In this document: positions 35,336 to 43,876 of the stretch, in pieces
Layout: the number at the start of each line of letters is the position of its first letter
Numbering within the stretch: the stretch's first letter is position 1
Origin: HK1 sp965204915
Lineage (GTDB): Bacteria > Pseudomonadota > Gammaproteobacteria > HK1
Assembly (NCBI GenBank): GCA_965204915.1
Contig: OZ242023.1
Location: forward strand, 1,550,001 to 1,614,000
Reading direction: 5' to 3'
Length of the DNA stretch: 64,000 bases
Made by a program: the position numbers and the translations under genes
Notes under the pieces: generated by a model
Seen by the model: only the letters and a program-made list of their open reading frames with translations
Database searches by the model: none
Told to the model about the DNA's origin: nothing

Positions 35336-36607
35336 ATGACCATGACGACGGACCCGGGTCGGATAGCGGTGCTGGGCGCCGGGGTGGTCGGAGTCGCGAC
35401 GGCGCATTTCCTCGCGAAGAACGGCCTCCGGGTCACCCTGGTGGAGCGCCGGGCGCAGGCCGGCCTGGAGACGTCCTTTGCGAACGGCGGCCTCGTCACC
35501 CCCAGCATGTCCGACCCCTGGGCGGCGCCCGGCACCCCCGGCCTGATCCTGCGATGGCTCGGCCGCGAGAGCTCGCCGTTTCTGCTCCGGCCGAAGGCGG
35601 TTCCGGGGCTCGCCTCCTGGGGGCTCGCGTTTCTCCGCCAGTGCAACCGGCGGGCATGGCTGCGGAACACCGGCGCGATCTACCGGCTCTGCCGCTACAG
35701 CCATGAGGCCCTGCGCGCCGTCGCGGACGACACCGGCATCGACTACGAGGCGAACCGAAGCGGCACCCTTCACCTGTTCCGGGACCGGTCCTCCATGGAG
35801 AGCACCCGGCACGTTGCCGCCACCCTGGGCGAGATGGGGGTTGCGTACCGAACGCTCGACGTCGACGCCTGCATCGAGCTGGAACCCACCCTCGAAGCGC
35901 ATCGGACGCGCATCTCGGGCGGCATCCACTTCCCGGATGACGAGGCCGGTGACGCGCGCATGTTCACGCAGAAGCTCGCCGCGCGCTGCGCGGCGGACGG
36001 GGTCGAGATCCGGTACGGCGAGACCGTCGAGCGGATCGAGACGAGCGGGCGGCGTCTGGCCGCCATCGTCACCGATGCGGGACGGATCGACGTCGATACC
36101 TGTGTCGTGGCGCTCGGCAACGCCAGCGCGGCGCTGCTCGGGCCCCTCGGGATCAAGCTGCCGATCTATCCGGTGAAGGGCTATTCGATCACCTTCCCCG
36201 CCGGCCGATGGAATCGCGCGCCGATGGTCCCCTTCGTCGACGACGCCCGCAAGATCGGCATCGTGCGGATTGGCGATCGGGTGCGGGTCGCGGGGACGGC
36301 GGAGTTCACGGGGCACGACGGGAGCCTCAACCCGAAACGGGTCGCCAATCTCCGGGAGCTTTTCTTCGAGACGTTCCCGGACTACCCGGACAGGTCCGCC
36401 GGGGAGGCATGGACGGGCCTGCGGCCGATGACCCCCGACGGGATCCCGTACCTCGGCCCGACCCCGATCCGGGGGCTCTTTCTCAACACCGGACACGGCC
36501 ATCTCGGCTGGACGATGTCCTGCGGCTCCGCGAAGGCGGTCACCGATCTGGTCATGGGCCGGCAACCGGAGATCGACTTGGCCGGCATGACCCTTGACGG
36601 TCGATAG
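35336..36607 (+). CDS. dadA: D-amino acid dehydrogenase-type FAD oxidoreductase
   Basis: 423 residues, DAO/GlpD superfamily. The Rossmann FAD motif VLGAGVVGVATAHFL is near residue 11 and the following acidic residue is in VERR. GGLVTPSM, LYPVKGYSI-type (IYPVKGYSITFP) and the C-terminal GHGHLGWTMSCGSAK are typical of DadA. It likely oxidises D-amino acids to keto acids with electrons to the quinone pool. Substrate range is not readable. Confidence 0.85.
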   Translation: MTMTTDPGRIAVLGAGVVGVATAHFLAKNGLRVTLVERRAQAGLETSFANGGLVTPSMSDPWAAPGTPGLILRWLGRESSPFLLRPKAVPGLASWGLAFLRQCNRRAWLRNTGAIYRLCRYSHEALRAVADDTGIDYEANRSGTLHLFRDRSSMESTRHVAATLGEMGVAYRTLDVDACIELEPTLEAHRTRISGGIHFPDDEAGDARMFTQKLAARCAADGVEIRYGETVERIETSGRRLAAIVTDAGRIDVDTCVVALGNASAALLGPLGIKLPIYPVKGYSITFPAGRWNRAPMVPFVDDARKIGIVRIGDRVRVAGTAEFTGHDGSLNPKRVANLRELFFETFPDYPDRSAGEAWTGLRPMTPDGIPYLGPTPIRGLFLNTGHGHLGWTMSCGSAKAVTDLVMGRQPEIDLAGMTLDGR

Positions 36608-36936
36608 CGGGCGCCACCGCGGCGGGTGCGCTGCCGGTATTCAAACCTCTCGCGTCTTCCGATGGGCGGAAGGCAGGCACGTCGTCTCGTGTTCCGATCT
36701 CATTATCTCCACGAAGCTGCCTCCCATCCCTGAAATCTCCGGCGAACCTGCGTCGGTTCCGCCAGTTGCCGGCGTAGCCCTTGAACTTCTTGCTGGCCGC
36801 GGGCCTGTTCGGAGCTGCCTGCGTTGCTGCTTCATACGTGGCGGCCATCTGCCCTCCCACCTCGGCGCGTGGCTCGGAGTCGAGCTTCGCGCTCGCACGG
36901 TAGAGGGCATCCCAAGTCGACCTGGTTCCGGCTACC
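36608..36936. other. No clear gene
   Basis: A minus-strand frame (36552-37061) contains a locally plausible stretch, MAATYEAATQAAPNRPAASK, but has no family match and overlaps the repeat that follows. I see nothing else here. Confidence 0.4.
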
Positions 36937-37063
36937 ATAGGAAACAGTCGCTTCGCGGGCATTGGGGAGGTTGCGATGCAAGGCGCTGCTGTTCGCACCC
37001 GGGCGAGTGAGGGGCGGTTGCGGCGCGCTATGGAGGGTCGTCGCTTACTGCGACGAGCCATGG
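36937..37063 (+). repeat. Dispersed repeat A, copy 1
   Basis: Diverged direct repeat of 38335-38461 (about four in five bases agree). It opens with ggaaacagtcgcttcg and encodes RTRASE-RLRR...EGRR in both copies. Confidence 0.75.
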
Positions 37064-37260
37064 GGCTGGGGCCGGAATACAGGCCCTACTTCGACGAGCT
37101 GCACGACGAGTGCATGGCCTCCGCCTGCGCGTCGGACTGGGAGTTTGCTCAACGCCTGAAGGCGGCAGGCTTCAGCGACGGGGCCGTGCGGGTGGATGCG
37201 GACGCCCGCGCCAGAAATGCGCAGTTGGACGACTTGTGGACACGAGCCGCATCGCGCTAG
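36976..37260 (+). CDS. Small uncharacterised protein
   Basis: 94 residues, Arg-rich helical N-terminus (RTRASEGRLRRAMEGRRLLRRA) followed by FDELHDECMASACASDWEFAQ and a short acidic tail. It has no recognised domain. The first 30 codons are repeated, without the rest, at 38371-38484. It lies upstream of a toxin-antitoxin pair, but I see no sign it belongs to it. Confidence 0.4.
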   Translation: MQGAAVRTRASEGRLRRAMEGRRLLRRAMGLGPEYRPYFDELHDECMASACASDWEFAQRLKAAGFSDGAVRVDADARARNAQLDDLWTRAASR

Positions 37261-37460
37261 ATGCGAACTTGATGCTGGCGGTCGATACCCGCCGCTTCTT
37301 GTGCGCCATTTCAGCCTTCGCCACGCAGGCGGTATCGCCGAACGCACACGCGCCAGCGAGGATCGGCGTCTGACGGCGGTGGGAGAGCAGCTATCCGCTA
37401 CAGGGCTTTCAGGGACGGCAGCAGTGCCGCCAGCGCCGGGATCGAATACCGCTTCATCGT

Positions 37461-37579
37461 GTTCCCGGCCTTGTCCGATCCCCGATCCTGCCCACCGGAG
37501 CGAGGCGGCCGGGGATCCGTGATCATGGCGCCGGGAACCATCGTGCGGATCCGGTGCCGTCGCCGGCACGGTATCGCCC
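37461..37579 (+). repeat. Dispersed repeat B, copy 1
   Basis: 119 bases nearly identical to 39737-39855 (about six mismatches). It starts gttcccggccttg and includes gaggcggccggggatccg. It lies in the 388-bp spacer before hicB, which otherwise shows no gene. Confidence 0.85.
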
Positions 37580-37648
37580 ACCGCCCGATGACACCTGCAC
37601 CGGCGTGGAGTATCTTTCCTCCGCGAAGAGCCGGGGAGGATTCGACGG

Positions 37649-37954
37649 ATGGCGAACAGAATCCGGATTGAGCTGTCCGTTCCCGCCGAAGTGAGGCAGG
37701 ACGGAGGCCATTTCGTGTCCTTCTGTCCACCGTTCGACGTGTACAGCCAGGGACCCGACGAGGAAGCCGCTCTCGCCAATCTCGTCGAGGCGTTGCAGTT
37801 GTTCATCGAATCCTGCTTTTCCCGCGGCACCCTGGAGCAGGTTCTGAAGGACTGCGGCTTCGAGCCGGATACGGACCCCGAGCCGGTCGAGGACGGGCGT
37901 ATGGTCCGGGTCCCGTTCCCGCTGGTGGCGTATGGTGAAGCTCACGCCCACTGA
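37649..37954 (+). CDS. hicB: HicB-type antitoxin
   Basis: 101 residues. The partial RNase H-like HicB fold is visible (GGHFVSFCPPFDVYSQG, then EALQLFIESCF). It neutralises the mRNA-cleaving toxin HicA and usually represses its own promoter. No obvious C-terminal DNA-binding domain is seen. The gene overlaps hicA by 23 bases, with antitoxin first. Confidence 0.8.
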   Translation: MANRIRIELSVPAEVRQDGGHFVSFCPPFDVYSQGPDEEAALANLVEALQLFIESCFSRGTLEQVLKDCGFEPDTDPEPVEDGRMVRVPFPLVAYGEAHAH

Positions 37955-38162
37955 CTGGCGGACGCTGGTCAGGATCTTCGAGGCGGACGGTTTTACGCAA
38001 GACCGCACCACCGGTTCACACGTCGTGCTGAGCAAACCGGGCGTTCTCCGGCCCGTCATCGTTCCGAAATACGCCGAAGTGGGCCTGGACGTCATCCGGA
38101 GCAACATGCGTACCGCCGGGATGTCACGGAGCCGGTACTTCAGTCTGCTTGAGAAGATCTGA
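37932..38162 (+). CDS. hicA: HicA-type mRNA interferase toxin
   Basis: 76 residues, dsRBD-like fold. The catalytic His sits in TTGSHVVLSKP (about residue 29), preceded by LVRIFEADGF. The C-terminus (KYAEVGLDVIRSNMRTAGMSR) is standard. It forms a complete type II toxin-antitoxin pair with the overlapping upstream gene. Confidence 0.85.
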   Translation: MVKLTPTDWRTLVRIFEADGFTQDRTTGSHVVLSKPGVLRPVIVPKYAEVGLDVIRSNMRTAGMSRSRYFSLLEKI

Positions 38163-38334
38163 ACCCTCGGCCCACTTCACGGGTGTCCCCCATCGTCATC
38201 GGGCAGGGCGCGGGTGAAGAGCCGTCGGGGGTCTCGGTAATCCGCGGGCGCGGCGCACGGCCGCGCTCTCCGGGCACACCTTTCGCCCGTGGGCGTTGCG
38301 CCCGCTGCAGGCTGAACGAGGATGAGCGCCACCA

Positions 38335-38461
38335 TCGGAAACAGTCGCTTCGCGTGCATCGGGGAGATTGCGATGCAAGATGCTGCTGCTCGCACCCGGG
38401 CGAGCGAGGAGCGGTTGCGGCGGACCATTGAAGGCCGCCGCATACTGCAACGGGCCATCTC
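38335..38461 (+). repeat. Dispersed repeat A, copy 2
   Basis: Partner of 36937-37063. It encodes only the first 30 or so residues of the small protein and then runs into the start of the FAD oxidoreductase gene, so this copy is a fragment. Nothing else is seen in 38163-38334. Confidence 0.75.
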
Positions 38462-38482
38462 GTGCCGGGGTATCATCGACCC

Positions 38483-39664
38483 ATGGACGCTCGATACGAC
38501 GTAGTGGTCATCGGCGGCGGTGTCACCGGCTGCGCCACCGCGCTGTTCCTCGCCCGCGAGCCCGGGTTCGACGGGACGGTGCTGGTGGTCGAACGCGACC
38601 CGACCTACGAGAACGCCCCGTCGGCGAAGGCGACGGGCGGCTTCCGGCAGCAGTTCTCCACCCCCGAGAACATCCGCATCGGCCTGTTCGGGGTCCACTT
38701 TCTCAAGCACCTGGGCGAGTACCTGTCGATCGACGGCGAGACGCCCGACGTGGGCTTCCGGGAGAACGGCTACCTGCTGCTCGCCACCGAATCGATGCTG
38801 CCGGCCATGCGCGACAACCACGCGGTGCAACGCGACCTCGGAGCCGACGTCCACTTCAGGGCGCCGGACGAGCTGCGGGCGCGCTTTCTCTGGCTCGACA
38901 CCGGCGGCATCGCGGGGGGATTCCTGAGCGACAGCAACGAGGGATACGTCGATCCGTACTCGCTGCTCCAGGCCTACCGGCGCAAGGCGCGGTCGCTGGG
39001 CGTGGACTTCGTGCACGACGAGGCGCTGTCGGTGCAGGGCGAGGGCGGGAAGGTGACCGGCGTGACGCTCGCCGGAGCCGGCGCCGTCGCCTGCGGCGCC
39101 GCAGTCAACGCGGCCGGCGCCTGGGGGGCGCCGGAGATCTGCGCCTCCCTCGGCGTCGAGCTGCCCATCGAGTCCCGCAAGCGGTTCACCTTCGTGTTCG
39201 AGTGCCGCGCGCCGATCGGACCCACCCCGCTCACCATCACCGAGACCGGCGTGGCCTTCCGCTCCGAGGGCAAGGGGTTCATCTCCAACGTCTCCCCCCC
39301 ACCCGAGCGGGACCCGGTGACGAAGGACGTCGAGATCGACCACCACCTGTTCGACGAGCTGATCTGGCCGGCGCTGGCGTCGCGCGTGCCCGCGTTCGAG
39401 GCGATCAAGCCGACCGGCGCGTGGTGCTGCCACTACGACTACAACACCCTCGACGAGAACCTGATCATCGGGCGCACCCCGGCGTACGGGAACTTCTACC
39501 TCGCGGCGGGCTTCTCCGGCCACGGCCTGCAGCAGTCCCCGGCGGTGGGAAGGGCGCTCTCCGAGCTCATCACCTTCGGGGAGTACCGCACCATCGACCT
39601 CTCCCGCTTCGGCTACGAACGTGTCCTGGCCGGCGAGCCGCTCCGGGAGGCGAACTGCTACTGA
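38483..39664 (+). CDS. FAD-dependent amine/amino acid oxidoreductase
   Basis: 393 residues, DAO superfamily close to sarcosine oxidase beta/dimethylglycine oxidase-type proteins. The FAD motif VVVIGGGVTGCATALFL begins at residue 6, followed by VVERD. KATGGFRQQFS and the C-terminal FSGHGLQQSPAVGRAL are family-typical. It probably oxidises a secondary amine. The ATG at 38483 is used; the GTG at 38462 lies in the repeat. Confidence 0.8.
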   Translation: MDARYDVVVIGGGVTGCATALFLAREPGFDGTVLVVERDPTYENAPSAKATGGFRQQFSTPENIRIGLFGVHFLKHLGEYLSIDGETPDVGFRENGYLLLATESMLPAMRDNHAVQRDLGADVHFRAPDELRARFLWLDTGGIAGGFLSDSNEGYVDPYSLLQAYRRKARSLGVDFVHDEALSVQGEGGKVTGVTLAGAGAVACGAAVNAAGAWGAPEICASLGVELPIESRKRFTFVFECRAPIGPTPLTITETGVAFRSEGKGFISNVSPPPERDPVTKDVEIDHHLFDELIWPALASRVPAFEAIKPTGAWCCHYDYNTLDENLIIGRTPAYGNFYLAAGFSGHGLQQSPAVGRALSELITFGEYRTIDLSRFGYERVLAGEPLREANCY

Positions 39665-39736
39665 GCGGTCCGGCGGGGTTGCCCGGCTCCAGGGGATGCG
39701 CGGCGTATCGGGGGACCTGCAAGCACCGGGCGGCGC

Positions 39737-39855
39737 GTTCCCGGCCTTGCCCGATCCCCGATCCTGCCCGCCGGAGCGAGGCGGCCGGGGATCCGTGATC
39801 ATGGCGCCGGGAACCATCGTGCGGTTCCGGTGCCGTCGCCGGCACGCTGTCGCCC
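39737..39855 (+). repeat. Dispersed repeat B, copy 2
   Basis: Partner of 37461-37579, same orientation. It occupies most of the spacer between the FAD oxidoreductase and mtoX (39665-40003), which holds no gene. Confidence 0.85.
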
Positions 39856-40003
39856 GCCCTTCCTTCGCGCACCCGCCGGGTATATCGTTGGGGCGTGGCT
39901 TACCGGAGTCGTCGCCGGTCGGCCCGGCTCGACGGGGAGCCGCGGGTCGGCACGACGAGCACGACAAGCACAACGTTGGTCAGCACAGAGGGAGGGAAGA
40001 GCG

Positions 40004-41353
40004 ATGAAAGCGATTGCGCGATACGGATACCTGGCGATGGCCGCGGCGATGGCGTTCTGCCTGCCGGCACAGGCCGACGAGACCTGCATGTCGCCGTACA
40101 TTGCCAAGATCCAGGGCCAGGAGGACTACGTCTACGTCTGGACCCTGGGCGTCGAAGGCGTCGGGGACGAGCAGGACAAGCTGGTCACCATCGACACCAG
40201 GCCCGGCTCCGGCACCTACGGCAAGGTGGTCGGCTCGCTGTCCGTGGGGGGGCGCAACGAGGCGCACCATTCCGGGCTGACCGACGACCGCAAGTACCTC
40301 TGGGCCGGCGGTCTCGACACCAACAGGATCTTCGTGTTCGACATCCACACCGATCCGGGCAAGCCCGTGCTGCACAAGGTCATCACCGACTTCGTGGAGA
40401 GCACCGGGGGGCTGGTCGGACCGCATACGTTCTACGCCCTGCCCGGGCGCATGATGATCACGGCGCTGTCGAACAACGTCGATCACGGCGGGCGCACGGG
40501 CATGGCCGAGTACAACAACGCCGGCGAGTACGTCGCGACCCACTGGATCCCCACCGACGCGGATCTGAGAGGCGCCGTCAAGTCCGGCAAGCTCGCGGAC
40601 GGGTACGGCTACGACGTGCGGGTGAAGGCGGACCTCAACATCATGCTGACCTCCTCGTTCACCGGCTGGTCCAACTACATGATGGACTTCGGGACGATGC
40701 TGAAGGACAGCGCCGCCATGCAGCGCTTCGGCCACACCATGGTGGTGTGGGACATGCACGCCCGCAAGCCGCTGAAGGTGCTGGACGTGCCGGGGACGCC
40801 GCTGGAGATCCGCTGCGCGTGGGATCCGGATCATCGCTACTGCTTCACCAGCACCGCGCTCACTTCCCAGATCTGGCTGATCTACGAGGACGACGCGGGC
40901 GAGTGGCAGGCCAAGGCGGTGGCCGACATCGGCGATCCCTCCACGGTGCCGCTGCCCGTGGACATCTCGATCACCGCCGACGACAAGGGGCTGTGGGTCG
41001 ATACGTTCATGGAGGGCAAGGCCCGGTACTTCGACATCTCGGACCCGCACGCGCCCAAGCAGGTCTACGAGAAGACCATCGGGAGCCAGATCAACATGGT
41101 CTCCCAGAGCTGGGACGGGAAGCGCGTCTACTTCTCCAGCTCCCTGCTCGGCAACTGGGACAAGACCGGGGATGCCGACGAGCAGTACGTGAAGCTCTAC
41201 CACTGGGACGGAAAGGAGCTGAAGCACGAGTGGACCGTCGACTTCTACAAGGAGGGCCTCGGACGCTCGCACCAGATGCGGTTCGGCGCGTATGCCCTGT
41301 ACGGCAAGCGGCCGACGGCCGGTGAAACACGGCTGGCCGCGGTGGTCCGGTAG
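40004..41353 (+). CDS. mtoX: Methanethiol oxidase (SBP56 family)
   Basis: 449 residues. Signal peptide ends about AQADE, so the enzyme is periplasmic. It converts methanethiol to formaldehyde, hydrogen peroxide and sulfide using copper. SBP56 signatures are NEAHHSGLTDDRKYLW, GGLDTNRIFVFDI, GYGYDVRVK and the C-terminal GRSHQMRFG. The ATG at 40004 follows GGGAGGG. The next genes encode an SCO-type copper chaperone and a MauG-type di-haem protein, the accompanying set reported for MTO clusters. This order strongly supports MtoX over a generic selenium-binding protein. Confidence 0.9.
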   Translation: MKAIARYGYLAMAAAMAFCLPAQADETCMSPYIAKIQGQEDYVYVWTLGVEGVGDEQDKLVTIDTRPGSGTYGKVVGSLSVGGRNEAHHSGLTDDRKYLWAGGLDTNRIFVFDIHTDPGKPVLHKVITDFVESTGGLVGPHTFYALPGRMMITALSNNVDHGGRTGMAEYNNAGEYVATHWIPTDADLRGAVKSGKLADGYGYDVRVKADLNIMLTSSFTGWSNYMMDFGTMLKDSAAMQRFGHTMVVWDMHARKPLKVLDVPGTPLEIRCAWDPDHRYCFTSTALTSQIWLIYEDDAGEWQAKAVADIGDPSTVPLPVDISITADDKGLWVDTFMEGKARYFDISDPHAPKQVYEKTIGSQINMVSQSWDGKRVYFSSSLLGNWDKTGDADEQYVKLYHWDGKELKHEWTVDFYKEGLGRSHQMRFGAYALYGKRPTAGETRLAAVVR

Positions 41354-41406
41354 GCCGCGAGGCGCGTACATACGATCCGCGAGCCCGGGACGTGGAAGCT
41401 CCGAAA

Positions 41407-41430
41407 GCCGCCCCGGGGCTCCGGGGCGGC
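41407..41430 (+). terminator. 10-bp perfect stem-loop after mtoX
   Basis: gccgccccgg (41407-41416) pairs with 41421-41430 around ggct. No T-run follows, so partial termination or mRNA stabilisation is more likely than full termination. It lies in the open frame upstream of the SCO gene and argues that this frame's 5' part is untranslated. Confidence 0.45.
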
Positions 41431-41601
41431 GGCTGCAAGATGGTTCGCATGGCACGGGACAGGGGTTCCCCGCCCGTTGACGGGCGGGCCGGGGGCGCGG
41501 CCGTACCGGCGGTCGCCGCACCCGTCTACGGTTCTGGTCGGGGCGCCCGCGATTCCGCCCCACCGAACCGCCAAACGACCGCGCCAGCGGTCGCCGGCCT
41601 C

Positions 41602-42324
41602 ATGCGATCCGGAATCGGTGCGGCGAGGCCGATGCTTCCGGGCAAGCCGGCCCGCATCCTCCCGCTGCTCGCAGCGGCCCTGGTGATCCAGGCCGTATCG
41701 GCCCACGACCCGCGCCCCGAGATCCTCGCCCCTGGCTGGGGGATCCTGAGCTACGAGGCGCCCGCCCCCGGGACCTACCGGCTGCCGCCGATCATGCCCG
41801 CCGCCGACGGCCGGGTGCTGCGCGAGGACGCCACCCCCGCGCACCTGTTCGACCTGATGGGAGACCGTCTCGTCCTGCTGAGCTTCGTCTATACCCGGTG
41901 CACGGACGTCAACGGCTGCCCGCTGGCCAAGGCCGTCTTCCACCTGGTGCGCGCCCGGCTGAAGGAACATCCGGATCTGGCCGGCGCCACCCGCCTCGTC
42001 TCGCTCTCATTCGACCCCGACAACGACACCCCCGAGGCCATGCGGGCCTACCGGCCGAAGGCCGAGGACGACCGCGTCGAATGGCGGTTCCTGACCACCC
42101 GCGGCCGGGCCGACCTGCAACCCATCCTCAATGGTTACGGGCAGTACACGCTGCGCGAGTACGACGAGCACGGCGCCTACACCGGGGAGTTCGCCCACCT
42201 GCTGCGCGTGTTCCTGATCGATCGCGAACGGCGGGTTCGCAACATCTACAGCACCGGATTCCTCCACCCCGACATCCTGGTGAACGATCTGGAGACCCTG
42301 CTCCTGGAGTCTCCCTCCGGTTGA
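41602..42324 (+). CDS. SCO1/SenC-type copper chaperone
   Basis: 240 residues, thioredoxin fold. The hydrophobic segment ILPLLAAALVIQAVSA is a signal peptide. The copper site is YTRCTDVNGCPLA, a C-x5-C spacing in place of the usual C-x3-C, with the distal His in FAHLLRVFLID. It likely loads copper onto methanethiol oxidase. ATGs at 41602 or 41632 are both possible starts; the frame is open to 41392, but that part overlaps a hairpin. mauG starts 24 bp after its stop. Confidence 0.8.
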   Translation: MRSGIGAARPMLPGKPARILPLLAAALVIQAVSAHDPRPEILAPGWGILSYEAPAPGTYRLPPIMPAADGRVLREDATPAHLFDLMGDRLVLLSFVYTRCTDVNGCPLAKAVFHLVRARLKEHPDLAGATRLVSLSFDPDNDTPEAMRAYRPKAEDDRVEWRFLTTRGRADLQPILNGYGQYTLREYDEHGAYTGEFAHLLRVFLIDRERRVRNIYSTGFLHPDILVNDLETLLLESPSG

Positions 42325-42348
42325 GCGTCCCCTCCGGTTGAATATCCG

Positions 42349-43716
42349 ATGCGGTCCGCAGCACGAGCCGGCCTTCACGCGCTCGCCCGGGCGGTGCCGG
42401 TGGTGCTGGTGGCCGGGCTCGCCGTCGTCCAGGCGCCCGCACGCACCAGCGGCGAGCTGGATACCGGGCAGGCGTTCGACGAGAGCCAGACCCGCGGCCC
42501 CGGCGACGTCAAGGAAGGCTACGAGCGCGCCGACTACCGCACCCGATCGCGCAGCCTGCTGGATCGGCGGGGAGCCCGGCAGGATCTCATCCGGTTCGCG
42601 CTGGATCCTCCGCTCGGCCTGCCGCCGGTGCCGGTCCCCGCGGACAACCCCCTGACCCGGGCGAAGATCGCCCTCGGACGCAAGCTGTTCTTCGACCGCC
42701 GCCTGTCGATCAACGACACGCTCTCCTGCGCCGCCTGCCACATCCCCGAGCAGGGGTTCACCAACAACGAGCTGCGCACCCCGGTCGGGGTCGAAGGGCG
42801 CTCGGTGCTGCGCAACTCCCCCACCCTGTACAACGTCGCGTACCAGGAGCACCTGTTCCTGGACGGCCGCGAGATCAGCCTGGAGAACCAGGTCTGGCAG
42901 CCGATGACCGCCCACAACGAGATGGCGGCGCCCTCCATCGGCTACGTGATCAGGAAGCTGCGGCGCATGAGCGACTACGAGGGCCTGTTCGAGCGGGCGT
43001 TCGACGGCCGCGGGCCGGACGTCCTCACCATCGGCCAGGCGCTGGCCGGCTACCAGCGCACCCTGCTGGCCGCCGACTCGCCCTTCGACCGGTGGTATTT
43101 CGGCGGCCGACCGGACGCGGTCGACGAATCCGCCAAGCGCGGGTTCGCGCTCTTCTCCGGCAAGGCGCAGTGCGTGGTGTGCCACCGGGTCGAAGGGAGC
43201 CATGCCCTGTTCATCGACCACCGGTTCCACAACACCGGTCTCGGCTACGCGGCTTCGGTGGGCGGGAACACACCGGAGACCACCAGGGTCCAGCTTGCCC
43301 CCGGGGTGTTCGCCGACCTTCCCCGGGCCGCCATCGACGCGGTGACGCAGCAGAAGCTCCCCAACGACCTGGGCCTGTACCGGGTTACCGAGAACCCCGG
43401 CGACCGCTGGAAGTTCCGCACCCCGACCCTGCGCAACGTCTCGCTGACCGCTCCCTACATGCACGACGGCCGTTTCGACACCCTGCGCGAGGTCATCGAC
43501 TTCTACGATCGGGGCGGCGTGCCCAACGAGCTGCTGTCGCCGCTGATCCGCCCCCTGGGCCTGGCGGAGGGGGAGAAGCGGGACCTGGAAGCGTTCCTGC
43601 ACTCCCTGACCGGCGGCAACGTCGCGGACCTCGTGGCCGATGCATTCGCCGCCCCCATCGGCGACCTGGGACCGGAGGATCCCAACTGGGCACACGGGAA
43701 TACGCTGGGATACTGA
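42349..43716 (+). CDS. MauG/di-haem cytochrome c peroxidase family protein
   Basis: 455 residues. A signal-like N-terminus (VPVVLVAGLAVVQAPA) precedes two c-haem sites, CAACH (about residue 126) and CVVCH (about 278). It is probably periplasmic. In MTO clusters a MauG-like protein is thought to carry out oxidative maturation of the enzyme, as MauG does for methylamine dehydrogenase. It could alternatively be a plain peroxidase. A 9-bp inverted repeat (43731-43739 with 43756-43764) lies between it and convergent rho. Confidence 0.85.
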   Translation: MRSAARAGLHALARAVPVVLVAGLAVVQAPARTSGELDTGQAFDESQTRGPGDVKEGYERADYRTRSRSLLDRRGARQDLIRFALDPPLGLPPVPVPADNPLTRAKIALGRKLFFDRRLSINDTLSCAACHIPEQGFTNNELRTPVGVEGRSVLRNSPTLYNVAYQEHLFLDGREISLENQVWQPMTAHNEMAAPSIGYVIRKLRRMSDYEGLFERAFDGRGPDVLTIGQALAGYQRTLLAADSPFDRWYFGGRPDAVDESAKRGFALFSGKAQCVVCHRVEGSHALFIDHRFHNTGLGYAASVGGNTPETTRVQLAPGVFADLPRAAIDAVTQQKLPNDLGLYRVTENPGDRWKFRTPTLRNVSLTAPYMHDGRFDTLREVIDFYDRGGVPNELLSPLIRPLGLAEGEKRDLEAFLHSLTGGNVADLVADAFAAPIGDLGPEDPNWAHGNTLGY

Positions 43717-43876
43717 GACGTGTCGAGCCCCCGGGCCGGCCGGCGGCCTGCTCCCCCGGCCCGGACACCGGGCCTTCGGACACCGGGTCGGCCCGTGGGA
43801 TCGAGCTCTGATTCCTTGACGGGGATCCGCCTCCCGTTCCCTGCCCTACGGTCCTTGCGAGGCCAGGCGCCAGGAG

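Noticed and set aside
33995..36565. 856-residue minus-strand open frame
   Set aside because: It is the antisense shadow of the SDR and dadA genes, whose plus-strand products have full catalytic motifs. It is His/Arg/Pro-rich, as expected for GC-rich antisense.
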